64,000 nucleotides of DNA from Pseudomonadota bacterium (GTDB taxonomy: Bacteria; Pseudomonadota; Alphaproteobacteria; Sneathiellales; Sneathiellaceae), in contig JANSXH010000005.1 in assembly GCA_024743055.1 (NCBI GenBank), forward strand, positions 62,001-126,000, read 5' to 3'. Each line of letters opens with the position of its first letter. The first letter of the stretch is position 1. Of the stretch, positions 26,889 through 34,359 are shown piece by piece. The position numbers and the translations under genes are program-made. The notes beneath the pieces are model-generated. The model ran no database searches. It saw only the letters and a list, made by a program, of their open reading frames with translations, and had not been told where the DNA came from.

Positions 26889-27363
26889 GGCCGTCTTTAT
26901 GGGTAAACTGCCATTGGCCGTTGGCATCCAGAGCGGCCTTCAGATCATCCTTCGGGTAGCTACCTTCGTCGCCTTCAACCCGATCTCCCATTTCCAAATA
27001 CACCACATCCTCATCGGTGTTGTTGACTAATTGATGTGCTTCCCCTTGCGCCGGAAATCCGGCAAATTCTCCCGGTGACATATCTATCACCTGCGTTTCC
27101 AGAACAAGAGTAGGATTCCCCTCAAGAATGTAAATCAACTCATCCTGCTTGCTGTGCTTATGAAGCAACGCTGATTCGCCTCCTGGGACAAGGCGGGTCA
27201 GATTAACACCAAAATTAGTCAGCCCAAAAAAGTCTCCCAGCTGCCGTTTCTCCCGTCCCGCCATGCGGCTGAAAAACGGTTCCGGATAGTTAGACGGTTT
27301 AGTGCGGGGTGCAACGTCCGTAGCATTGGCAACGGCGGATTGAACTGAGTTTTTCACAACCAT
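26878..27363 (-). CDS. cupin domain protein
   Basis: Single-domain cupin of 161 residues, cytosolic. The two conserved cupin motifs are seen: ALLHKHSKQDELIYILEGN (metal ligands H, H, E) near residues 65-83, and FPAQGEAHQLVN (His ligand) near 105-115. The N-terminal FFSRMAGREKRQLGDFFGLTNFG segment is shared with a group of uncharacterised proteobacterial cupins. The enzyme or binding function is unknown. It lies 42 bp downstream of msrB on the same strand and may be cotranscribed with it. Confidence 0.85.
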   Translation of the reverse strand: MVVKNSVQSAVANATDVAPRTKPSNYPEPFFSRMAGREKRQLGDFFGLTNFGVNLTRLVPGGESALLHKHSKQDELIYILEGNPTLVLETQVIDMSPGEFAGFPAQGEAHQLVNNTDEDVVYLEMGDRVEGDEGSYPKDDLKAALDANGQWQFTHKDGRPY

Positions 27364-27405
27364 GGAAGACCTATTTATAAACTAACAGCGGATATGGAGC
27401 GGTGA

Positions 27406-27807
27406 TCAGTCTTCTTTATCTTTAAAATCAAGAGCTGCGGAATTGAGGCAATATCTCAGTCCAGTGGGTTCCGGACCATCTGGGAAGACATGCCCGAGAT
27501 GGGCATCACATTTATTGCAGATCACTTCTGTGCGACGCATGAAAAAGCTGCGGTCATCAACTTCTCCCACCATTTCCTCATTCAACGGTTTCCAGAAGCT
27601 GGGCCAACCTGTCCCGCTTTCAAACTTAGTTTCCGAAGAAAACAGGGGCTCGTCACAGCATATGCATGTATAAGTACCAGCTGCTTTATTATCGTTTAAT
27701 GGACCGGTAAAGGCCCGCTCCGTGCCCTTCTTTCGAGTGACCTTATATTGCTCAGGAGTTAGCTGGGCCTGCCATTCTGCATCGCTTTTGACAACTTTAT
27801 CTACCAT
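27406..27807 (-). CDS. msrB: peptide-methionine (R)-S-oxide reductase
   Basis: Repairs oxidised methionine in proteins by reducing the R-sulfoxide with thioredoxin. It is 133 residues. The zinc ligands are C48/C51 (CICC) and C97/C100 (CNKC). The catalytic cysteine is C120 in [13 protein letters not shown]. The position of the recycling cysteine (GCGWPS in many homologues) is Thr in ESGTGWPSF, so resolution must use another cysteine or thioredoxin directly, as in many bacterial MsrBs. No signal peptide, so cytosolic. Confidence 0.95.
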   Translation of the reverse strand: MVDKVVKSDAEWQAQLTPEQYKVTRKKGTERAFTGPLNDNKAAGTYTCICCDEPLFSSETKFESGTGWPSFWKPLNEEMVGEVDDRSFFMRRTEVICNKCDAHLGHVFPDGPEPTGLRYCLNSAALDFKDKED

Positions 27808-27955
27808 TTCTGCTACCTTTCTAGCCAGTTCACTAACTCTACAATTCCTTTATAGCCTTGATATATAGGGATTTCATTTCAAAAATCTGTCACAAAACTT
27901 GACGAATTCGATTGCTTGGCAGAAAATAATGTCGTTGAAGCTAGTTGGAGCGGGA

Positions 27956-28330
27956 ATGAGCGAGGTTGTAAGTTTCGACGATCACTATTTGGCCCGATCG
28001 GCAAAGTCTGCGCGGTCGGGACAATTTCAGCAGCCTGTATTCTTCAACCGAATTGAATTAGGTCAGATTCTCCAGGTTTATGGTCGCATGGTGGCAAAAG
28101 CCGAATGGCGGGACTATGCCATCGGCCAGGAGAAAAGCGCCTGCATCTTCGCTATTTTTCATCGAACCGCCGACAAACCATTGTTTCGAATCTATAAGGA
28201 GCCAAGACTGGCCGCCAAGCAAGGCGCCTACTCCGTTCTTGGACAAAATGGTCGCATTCTGAAACGCGGAAAGACCCTCGCGCAGGTTCTGAAAGTCTTT
28301 GATCGCAAGCGATTCAATACTATCGATTAA
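27956..28330 (+). CDS. DUF2794 family protein
   Basis: Small soluble protein of 124 residues, conserved in alphaproteobacteria but of unknown function. The family pattern is clear: VFFNRIELGQILQVYGRMVA, AEWRDYAIG, PLFRIYKEPRLAAKQGAYSV and GRILKRGKTLAQVLKVF. The frame is open to 27899, but GGAG lies 5 nt before the ATG at 27956, and the family begins about there. It is an isolated gene between msrB (divergent) and a cupredoxin-like gene. Confidence 0.9.
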   Translation: MSEVVSFDDHYLARSAKSARSGQFQQPVFFNRIELGQILQVYGRMVAKAEWRDYAIGQEKSACIFAIFHRTADKPLFRIYKEPRLAAKQGAYSVLGQNGRILKRGKTLAQVLKVFDRKRFNTID

Positions 28331-28442
28331 AAAAGTCGACCGACTCACGCATCAGTGAAACAGCGTGAATTGCATTATTTTTCATTTCGCCGAAATTATA
28401 GTTCGTAACGCTCTCTCTTGACGACGAAATCGGAAGAAAAAA

Positions 28443-28934
28443 ATGAAACTACTTTCTTATTCTTTTGCTACTGCCGCCGGTGCGGCGACACTTGCCTTTG
28501 GTCTTGCCGGTCCTGTTCAGGCCGCTGACGATGTTACAATCATTACCCTGACCCAGACCCCCTGCCAGTTTGTGGAAGCGGAGAATGGAACGGATCACAT
28601 GTATACCTCTACGATGAAAGAGGACTGTGAAAAAATCAACGCTGATTCTGGGGATGCCCGGGTCGCGGCTTCCGAGGTGATGACCTTGAAACCCGGCAAA
28701 TATATTTTCCGGGTAACCAACAAGAATGTTCCCTATTCCCTGGGCTTTTGGTTACGTGAACATGACTACAACTGGGCCAACCCAATACATAAGGCCACAA
28801 AGATCAGTGTCTCCGGTGGCGGTATGGATACCGGTAAAACCCTTGATTACGAAGTCGAGCTCAAGGAAGGCGAATATCTTTATTCCTGCCCGCTCAACAC
28901 AACACCGGATTACAAGCTGCACGTTAAAAGCTAG
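28443..28934 (+). CDS. periplasmic cupredoxin-like protein
   Basis: Exported protein of 163 residues with a signal peptide cleaved after about VQA (27). The mature part has a beta-rich, cupredoxin-like pattern: LKPGKYIFRVTNKNVPYSLGF in the middle and EGEYLYSCPLNTTPDYKLHV at the end, where type 1 copper proteins carry the Cys ligand loop. C149 could be that ligand, but a clear His partner and a downstream Met/His are missing. C41 and C62 may form a disulfide. It stands alone after a 108-bp gap, with its own terminator. Metal binding is unproven. Confidence 0.65.
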   Translation: MKLLSYSFATAAGAATLAFGLAGPVQAADDVTIITLTQTPCQFVEAENGTDHMYTSTMKEDCEKINADSGDARVAASEVMTLKPGKYIFRVTNKNVPYSLGFWLREHDYNWANPIHKATKISVSGGGMDTGKTLDYEVELKEGEYLYSCPLNTTPDYKLHVKS

Positions 28935-28957
28935 GTCTTAGATAGAGACATGAATGA

Positions 28958-28990
28958 GGAAATCGCCGCTCTCCCTGGCGGTTTCCTTTT
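28958..28990. terminator. rho-independent terminator
   Basis: GGAAATCGCC and GGCGGTTTCC form a 10-bp stem (one G-U pair) around a 9-nt loop, followed by TTTT. It ends the cupredoxin-like transcript and lies 2 nt past the stop of the converging Mpo1-like gene, whose transcript it may also end. Confidence 0.85.
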
Positions 28991-28992
28991 CT

Positions 28993-29496
28993 CTAAATGG
29001 GCAGTCCGAGCTTGCGATAAATAAAACTCATGAGCCAAGCCGGGCCAATCATTAAAAATTGGACATCTTTAAAGAACGAGGGTTTCTTGCCTTCGATCTT
29101 GTGACCAATGAACTGGAAAATCCAGGCAATCACAAAAACCGCGATGGCAAACTGCCACAAGGGCAAGCCCAAAACCGGCGCGCTCTGATACACTGAAATC
29201 AGGCCAAAGCAGCATAAAGTAAACAGCACCATGCCAATGGCCAGGGTCCAGGATAAGATCGCGTAATAGATAACGGTGATGGCAAGGGCGATGGTCGCCC
29301 AGTTAAGATTTGCAACCTCAAGAAAGACTGCGGGGACAGGTATTTCCCAAAGAAGCGCAACAATTGTCCAGAAAATCGCCGGAACCGCTAGCCAATGGAT
29401 AAATTTATTGGTGGCATTCTGATGGCTTGAGCCATATTCATCCAGCAAGGCAAAAATACGTCGGCCCTGCTTTTCTGCCGTTACATCTGATTTCAT
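28993..29496 (-). CDS. Mpo1-like (DUF962) membrane protein
   Basis: Integral membrane protein of 167 residues with about four helices. Two histidine-bearing motifs define the DUF962/Mpo1 family: YGSSHQNATNKFIHWLAVP near the N-terminus and QFIGHKIEGKKPSFFKD near 130. The yeast member Mpo1 is an Fe-dependent dioxygenase that alpha-oxidises 2-hydroxy fatty acids. The bacterial role is presumed similar. The ATG at 29496 is used; a TTG 7 codons upstream is possible. Confidence 0.9.
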   Translation of the reverse strand: MKSDVTAEKQGRRIFALLDEYGSSHQNATNKFIHWLAVPAIFWTIVALLWEIPVPAVFLEVANLNWATIALAITVIYYAILSWTLAIGMVLFTLCCFGLISVYQSAPVLGLPLWQFAIAVFVIAWIFQFIGHKIEGKKPSFFKDVQFLMIGPAWLMSFIYRKLGLPI

Positions 29497-29560
29497 GTCA
29501 CCACACCTCTCCCACAAGTGCTTCCATCAACGACGAGCAGGATAACATTCCCGCTGCTTC

Positions 29561-30889
29561 TTATGAAGGGGCGATACCGGCACGCCAGCGCGCATCCTCA
29601 TACAATTGCCGATCTGCCGCCACTTCCTGCCTGAATGTCAGACGTTTTTCAAGAAGGGGAAGGACAGTGTCATAGTCCCCGGCTTCAACAAGACTGGTCA
29701 ACCAGGCGAGCTCAAACAGATCCCGCTGGGCATGGCTGCCACCGATTTCCTGGAACCTTGGCTGGGCCGCAGACAACTGACGTGCGGCACTACTAAAGTC
29801 CTTGTTGGCAATATCAATAAACCCCCGAACTGACGGGAGGGCGACATCCGCCCAACAGTGACGTGTGAGCTCTGGCGCGTCTTGTGCCATTTTCTCGACT
29901 CCCGCGACCAGCTCCGACAAAGCTTCGCTTTGGCCGCCGCGCGCCAAAGAATAGGCATAATGCATATCAAAGAAAGGCTGATCATTGATCAATGTCCGCT
30001 CCGAAACCCATTTACTCAAATCCTCCCAACGGTGCCCGACATCGACCCCCAATTGCTCCAACCGCCATAAGAGAGAGATAGCGTTTACCTGATCCAGGCT
30101 ATAGGTTTTGTCGACACCCCAAACCTTGTCATCATAAAGGGCCAGAGGTGTTTCGAAATCGCCCTGCTCCATATAGAACAGCGCCTGATGCCACCAGTTA
30201 TGGGTATACATGAAGCTGTTTCGATCTTCCCATTCATCTGACAGGGATTGCATCCAGTCGATCCCCTCGTCATGCCGACCCTGGGTAAGCAGAACATGGG
30301 CGACTGCGTGATGGGCCCAGGGTTCTTTGCGCTTCATTTCTGTGGCTTTCCGACCATCTTCCTCTGCCAGTTCTAGCTGGCTGGTCTGCTCCCGCCCGAA
30401 GGCCCGCATACCATAGGCATAGGCACAATCTGGATGCCGTTCGACAATTTTCTCACCGAGCCAGAGCAGGTTCTTGTCATCTCCAAGATTGAAATAAAGA
30501 TTTTGGCCCAGCTTAGCAGCAAAAATATCCGACGGATAATCTGTGGCCAGACGCCGAAGATGCTTGAGGCTTGTGGCGACATCGTTGTCATGAAAAGCCA
30601 GTATTGCCGAAATAAACAATTGCTCTCGCTCTGTGCCTTTGGAAATATGTTCTTTGGCTTGTAGATAGTATTTCAGGGCAATTTCGGTTCGTGCTGGATT
30701 TTCGATAAATAGCCCCAGCAAGGCCGCATAAGCTGCTGCAACGGCGCATTCTGGGTCCTGATCGGCAGCTGCAAAAATCCCGGAAAAATCTGTTCCGAAA
30801 CCAATATAACTGTCGGCAAAGGTATCGATGGTTTCGACCGTCTTGGTGGATGTTGTTGTTACATCATTTCCGTAAAAGTCTTGTAGCAT
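29561..30889 (-). CDS. TTC38-like tetratricopeptide protein
   Basis: Cytosolic alpha-helical protein of 442 residues resembling tetratricopeptide repeat protein 38. Helical pairs recur through the protein, with family landmarks AYGMRAFGREQTSQLELAE, WAHHAVAHVLLTQGRHDEGI and FMYTHNWWHQALFYMEQGD. The conserved His and Trp residues in the middle give the family its look. Function is unknown in bacteria. The gene begins 3 nt after the stop of an MlrC-type gene, so they form an operon and probably act in one pathway. Confidence 0.85.
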   Translation of the reverse strand: MLQDFYGNDVTTTSTKTVETIDTFADSYIGFGTDFSGIFAAADQDPECAVAAAYAALLGLFIENPARTEIALKYYLQAKEHISKGTEREQLFISAILAFHDNDVATSLKHLRRLATDYPSDIFAAKLGQNLYFNLGDDKNLLWLGEKIVERHPDCAYAYGMRAFGREQTSQLELAEEDGRKATEMKRKEPWAHHAVAHVLLTQGRHDEGIDWMQSLSDEWEDRNSFMYTHNWWHQALFYMEQGDFETPLALYDDKVWGVDKTYSLDQVNAISLLWRLEQLGVDVGHRWEDLSKWVSERTLINDQPFFDMHYAYSLARGGQSEALSELVAGVEKMAQDAPELTRHCWADVALPSVRGFIDIANKDFSSAARQLSAAQPRFQEIGGSHAQRDLFELAWLTSLVEAGDYDTVLPLLEKRLTFRQEVAADRQLYEDARWRAGIAPS

Positions 30890-30892
30890 GAT

Positions 30893-32371
30893 CTAAGCCT
30901 CATTGATCAGGTCGAGCGGATATATGGGGCGCCGGACATTCTCGTAGTTTAGCAAATTATTGTCAGAGGTTGTGACCCCCTTACCATCCAGTCGCAGGGT
31001 TGCCTTGCCGATAGGTGCAAAGCCGGCCCGATAATGGATGCGGCTCTTTAGGATCAGATATTTTTTATGCTCGGGCTGAATTCCGACGGAGGTAAAGACA
31101 CCTACATCCCAGGGCTCATGGTGATTGGAGACGATGACGATTTCCATGTTTCCCGTATCTAAGACAGCGGTCGGCCCCATAAACACTTTGACGCCCGTAT
31201 ACATTGGCCCGTGAACCGTCCATTCGCCGTTTGACAGGATCTTGACCGTCCCCGCCAGTCTCAACGGTTCCCCGACCTCGCCAATTGACGGCATATCTGT
31301 TTTACCGCCAAGATCGAGAGTGATGGTCGAGCCAACGCCCGCTTTCTGCATCTCCTGAACAGCACCCGGATCCCAGACAGCTGCGACCGCCACATCTTCA
31401 AGGCCCTGCCTTAAAACTTCTGCGATCACCGTCATCACGTCCTGCGTCGCGCCGGAGCCGCAATTGTCCGCATGATCAAGCAGCAGGACGGGCCCTTCCG
31501 TAAGTTCCTTGGCTGCAGCAACCTGTTCCTCCAGCGGCGTATGCTCATAGACAAAATCCTCTCTGCGTTCCCAGGCGGCGGCAAGGATACGGTCTCGCAC
31601 CTGGTCCGCCAGATCTTTATCTCCGTCTGTAACGACAATGACAGAATTACCGGCATCCCTAATATCTGCGAGGGCAAAACCGCCAAAAGCGGTGGCCGCC
31701 AGGACACCCGGTTCTTTCTCCGCCTCTCGGCACAGTCGGATCAGGGTCGCCATGGGTTCATCGTCTGTCCCCTGGCGCAAGGTCTGGCTCAGAAGCTGCG
31801 TATTGCCCCAAGACATCACCGGGTTCACCTTGCCCGTCATGCCGTCCAGCAGGACCTGGCCGATCTGTTTGCCAACTTCATACATATCCACATGGGGATA
31901 GGTCTTATAGCCAATGAGGGCCGTGCAATTGTCCATAATCTTTGAAGTCAGGTTGCAGTGTAAATCGAGGGTGACGGCTATCGGCAAATCAGGATCAATC
32001 TCGCGGATTTTTTCAAGCAGCAGACCTTCCCCGTCCTCTGCATGCTCTGTCACCATGGCTCCGTGCAGATCCAACATCGCTGCATCCACCCCTTCGCGCA
32101 CAACATCAAGAATAGGCTCCGCCATGCGGTTAAACGCATCTTCCGTTACCGGACCAGAGGGCATCGCCTCCGCTGCAACCGGCGTGATAATTTCGGCTCC
32201 CGCTGCTTTTGCCAACTCGACATAGGCCCCAAAGGGCATGCCCGTTCCTTCATATGCTTTAAGGGCGTCCTCTCCCAGATAGGCACTCCAATCCTGAAAG
32301 CGTTTCCAATCAGCGACAATGGGGGAAAAGGTGTTGGTTTCGTGTTTCATCATGGCGATGAGAATGCGCAT
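30893..32371 (-). CDS. MlrC-type M81 family metallopeptidase
   Basis: Protein of 492 residues of the microcystinase C family. The N-terminus MRILIAMMKHETNTFSP and the segments AMLDLHGAMVTEH, VTLDLHCNLT and LLLDHADNCGSGATQD are highly characteristic; they contain the Asp/His residues expected to bind zinc. MlrC of microcystin degraders cleaves a linear tetrapeptide, but most bacteria with this gene never meet microcystin, so the natural substrate is another amide or peptide. It is the first gene of an operon with the TTC38-like protein. A dyad-symmetric 18-bp site lies 30 bp upstream. Confidence 0.92.
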   Translation of the reverse strand: MRILIAMMKHETNTFSPIVADWKRFQDWSAYLGEDALKAYEGTGMPFGAYVELAKAAGAEIITPVAAEAMPSGPVTEDAFNRMAEPILDVVREGVDAAMLDLHGAMVTEHAEDGEGLLLEKIREIDPDLPIAVTLDLHCNLTSKIMDNCTALIGYKTYPHVDMYEVGKQIGQVLLDGMTGKVNPVMSWGNTQLLSQTLRQGTDDEPMATLIRLCREAEKEPGVLAATAFGGFALADIRDAGNSVIVVTDGDKDLADQVRDRILAAAWERREDFVYEHTPLEEQVAAAKELTEGPVLLLDHADNCGSGATQDVMTVIAEVLRQGLEDVAVAAVWDPGAVQEMQKAGVGSTITLDLGGKTDMPSIGEVGEPLRLAGTVKILSNGEWTVHGPMYTGVKVFMGPTAVLDTGNMEIVIVSNHHEPWDVGVFTSVGIQPEHKKYLILKSRIHYRAGFAPIGKATLRLDGKGVTTSDNNLLNYENVRRPIYPLDLINEA

Positions 32372-32401
32372 TCAGATGCCCCTTTCTTGTCCTTATGAGG
32401 G

Positions 32402-32419
32402 TTGTTTGCAAGCAAACAA
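32402..32419. promoter_or_regulatory. 18-bp dyad upstream of the MlrC gene
   Basis: TTGTTTGC and GCAAACAA flank a 2-bp AA centre, 30 bp before the MlrC-type start codon. The 13-bp core GTTTGCAAGCAAA recurs at 33462-33474 before the small lipoprotein gene. It looks like a repressor operator; no cognate regulator gene is adjacent. Confidence 0.4.
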
Positions 32420-32471
32420 GTTTAAGCGCATTTCTACGATTTGTCACCCGCTCAACGAATTCCGGACAATA

Positions 32472-32498
32472 AAAAACCCGGCACTGGGCCGGGTTTTT
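32472..32498. terminator. bidirectional rho-independent terminator
   Basis: AAAAACCCGGC and GCCGGGTTTTT form an 11-bp stem around ACTGG. It lies 19 nt past the stop of the minus-strand Bax-inhibitor-1 family gene, which it should terminate. Confidence 0.9.
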
Positions 32499-32516
32499 CA
32501 TAACGCAATTGATGCT

Positions 32517-33224
32517 TTAGTTGCGATTGCCAAGGAGGCTCAGCAGCATCATGAACAGGTTCAGGAAATTCAAGTACATTGAAACGGCACCCATAATGGC
32601 TCCGCGCTCCAGCACTTCCTGGCTGTGGCCATGGTAATATTGTGACTTGATGCGCTGTGTATCAAAGGCTGTCAGACCCGTGAAGATCAGAACGCCTAGC
32701 ACCGAGATAACAAAATGCATCATTGTTGATTGCATGAATATATTTACAACCATCGCAATGATGATGCCAATCAGGCCCATAAACAGGAAGCTGCCAAATC
32801 CGGTCAGATCCCGCTTCGTCACATAGCCATAGAGGCTGGCGCTCCCAAAAGTCGCGGCCGTGATAAAGAAGACCCTGACAACGCTTTCAGCTGTATATAC
32901 CTGAAAGATGTAGGAAATGGAGACACCAAACAGCGCAACCATAATCCAGTAAAGGATTTTAGTGGTGCTCGTACTTGTCCGTCCCATCGCAAATAGCAAG
33001 CCAAGAGGAGCCAGCATTACGACCCATTGCAGGGGCGTTCCGAAGACCGCATTATAGATTGCAGGCGTATTGGCTGTAATCGCAGCGGTAATACCGCTTA
33101 ACGCCAATCCGGACGCCATGTAGTTGTAGACCTTCAGCATATAGCTGCGCAGGCCCTCATCGAGAACCGCTTGATCTACTGATCCTGTTCTCGCCGTATT
33201 CAGCTTTGAAAAGTCTGTAGCCAT
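32517..33224 (-). CDS. Bax inhibitor-1/YccA family membrane protein
   Basis: Polytopic membrane protein of 235 residues with seven hydrophobic segments and no signal peptide. Family features are the N-terminal MLKVYNYMASGLALSGITA, the central VQWVVM/ LAPLGLLFAMG region, and LIFTGLTAFDTQRIKSQYYHG near the C-terminus, which holds the conserved Asp of the calcium-leak channel seen in bacterial BsYetJ. YccA in E. coli modulates the FtsH protease. A monocistronic gene with its own terminator. Confidence 0.93.
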   Translation of the reverse strand: MATDFSKLNTARTGSVDQAVLDEGLRSYMLKVYNYMASGLALSGITAAITANTPAIYNAVFGTPLQWVVMLAPLGLLFAMGRTSTSTTKILYWIMVALFGVSISYIFQVYTAESVVRVFFITAATFGSASLYGYVTKRDLTGFGSFLFMGLIGIIIAMVVNIFMQSTMMHFVISVLGVLIFTGLTAFDTQRIKSQYYHGHSQEVLERGAIMGAVSMYLNFLNLFMMLLSLLGNRN

Positions 33225-33484
33225 TAACTAATTTCCCTGTAAGGAGTTGATTTCCGCATAGATATTGTATTTTCCAGCCAAAATTTCAAGGAAAATCAAC
33301 GTCAACAATGTCTTAATAGGGGTTGCTAATGGTTTTTTGGGCGCTCCATTGCCTAAATGAATATATTCCTGCATTTAATCAACATTTCCTGAGGAAGTAG
33401 CAAAAATTTGCGCCTTGACCATATGCACTTCACGCAGTCTAATCGGTAGAAAGGCTGTTATGTTTGCAAGCAAAAGGCGCCATG

Positions 33485-33826
33485 ATGAAAAAAACTTCCC
33501 TTATCTGTGTATCTGCCTTGGCTCTTATAATTGCGGGATGTAGCTCCATCAAAGAAAAAAAAGAAACCTATAAAGAGGGCGAAGCGAATATCAAAAAGCC
33601 CGTAAACTGTAGCACGGCTGAAGGGGATATCCGGGCGCTTGAGAGTGAAAAAGCCTATGCCGGAGAAATGATCGGTGCCGGGGTTCTTGCGGTCGTTCCT
33701 ATCAGTCTTATTGAAGGAGTTGTGGCTCGCACAGAAGGTAAACGAATAAAAATTGCGACTGGGGATTATAATAAAAAACTCAAAGAAAAAATCGCCCAGA
33801 TCAAGGAAACCTGCAACATCCAGTAA
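33485..33826 (+). CDS. small lipoprotein of unknown function
   Basis: Predicted lipoprotein of 113 residues: MKKTSLICVSALALIIAGC, lipobox IAGC. The mature part is lysine-rich, has one hydrophobic stretch (IGAGVLAVVPISLIEGVV, around 70-87), and two more cysteines near TVNC-type and ETCNIQ ends that may pair. The ATG at 33485 has AAAAGG 7 nt upstream; the ATG one codon earlier is also possible. A half-palindromic site GTTTGCAAGCAAA lies just before the ribosome site. No homologous family recognised. Confidence 0.7.
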   Translation: MKKTSLICVSALALIIAGCSSIKEKKETYKEGEANIKKPVNCSTAEGDIRALESEKAYAGEMIGAGVLAVVPISLIEGVVARTEGKRIKIATGDYNKKLKEKIAQIKETCNIQ

Positions 33827-34033
33827 ATTGCAATAAATAGGTGTATTTAAGGGTCACAATATTTCCTTTAAGCTGCCCAATTCGCGGCCTTTTCCTGCCA
33901 CGATTAACCATCAGTCTCCTCTCTAGAACGTCGGCTACTACTTCCTGCATTCGGTAGGACAACCGACAGTTCGACGGACCCGCACCTCGAAATGGTTTCG
34001 GGACGTCTTTCTTTTAGAAAATGGAGACTTGCA

Positions 34034-34264
34034 ATGAAGAAATTATTGATCACAGCCGCGAGTGTAACTGTATTGTCTGCAGCACCAGTTCTGGCCGCTA
34101 CGCCTGAATTCAGCGCTGTTGATGCAAATGGCAATGGCACCATCAGCTATGAAGAGCTGGTTGTCATGATGCCAGATACCAGCAAGGATCAGTTTGCCTC
34201 TGCCGATGCGGACGGAAGTGGCGAGCTTTCTATGGAAGAATACAAAGCTGCAACGAAGAGCTAA
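34034..34264 (+). CDS. secreted EF-hand protein
   Basis: Exported calcium-binding protein of 76 residues. The signal peptide (MKKLLITAASVTVLSAAPVLAA) is cleaved after about residue 21. Two canonical EF-hand loops follow: D30-E41 (DANGNGTISYEE) and D58-E69 (DADGSGELSMEE), each with acidic residues at positions 1, 3 or 5 and 12. GGAG lies 8 nt before the ATG at 34034. A pair of EF-hands makes a complete lobe, so calcium binding is likely; partner unknown. A 17-bp perfect hairpin, 34255-34271, spans the stop codon. Confidence 0.88.
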   Translation: MKKLLITAASVTVLSAAPVLAATPEFSAVDANGNGTISYEELVVMMPDTSKDQFASADADGSGELSMEEYKAATKS

Positions 34265-34359
34265 GCTCTTCTAGCTGTGTTCTGAGGGTTAAACCTCCCT
34301 GGTCGTCCGATAGAAAATTATGGTCTTCGGGCGATCAGGTCCACATCTCAATAAAGCAT

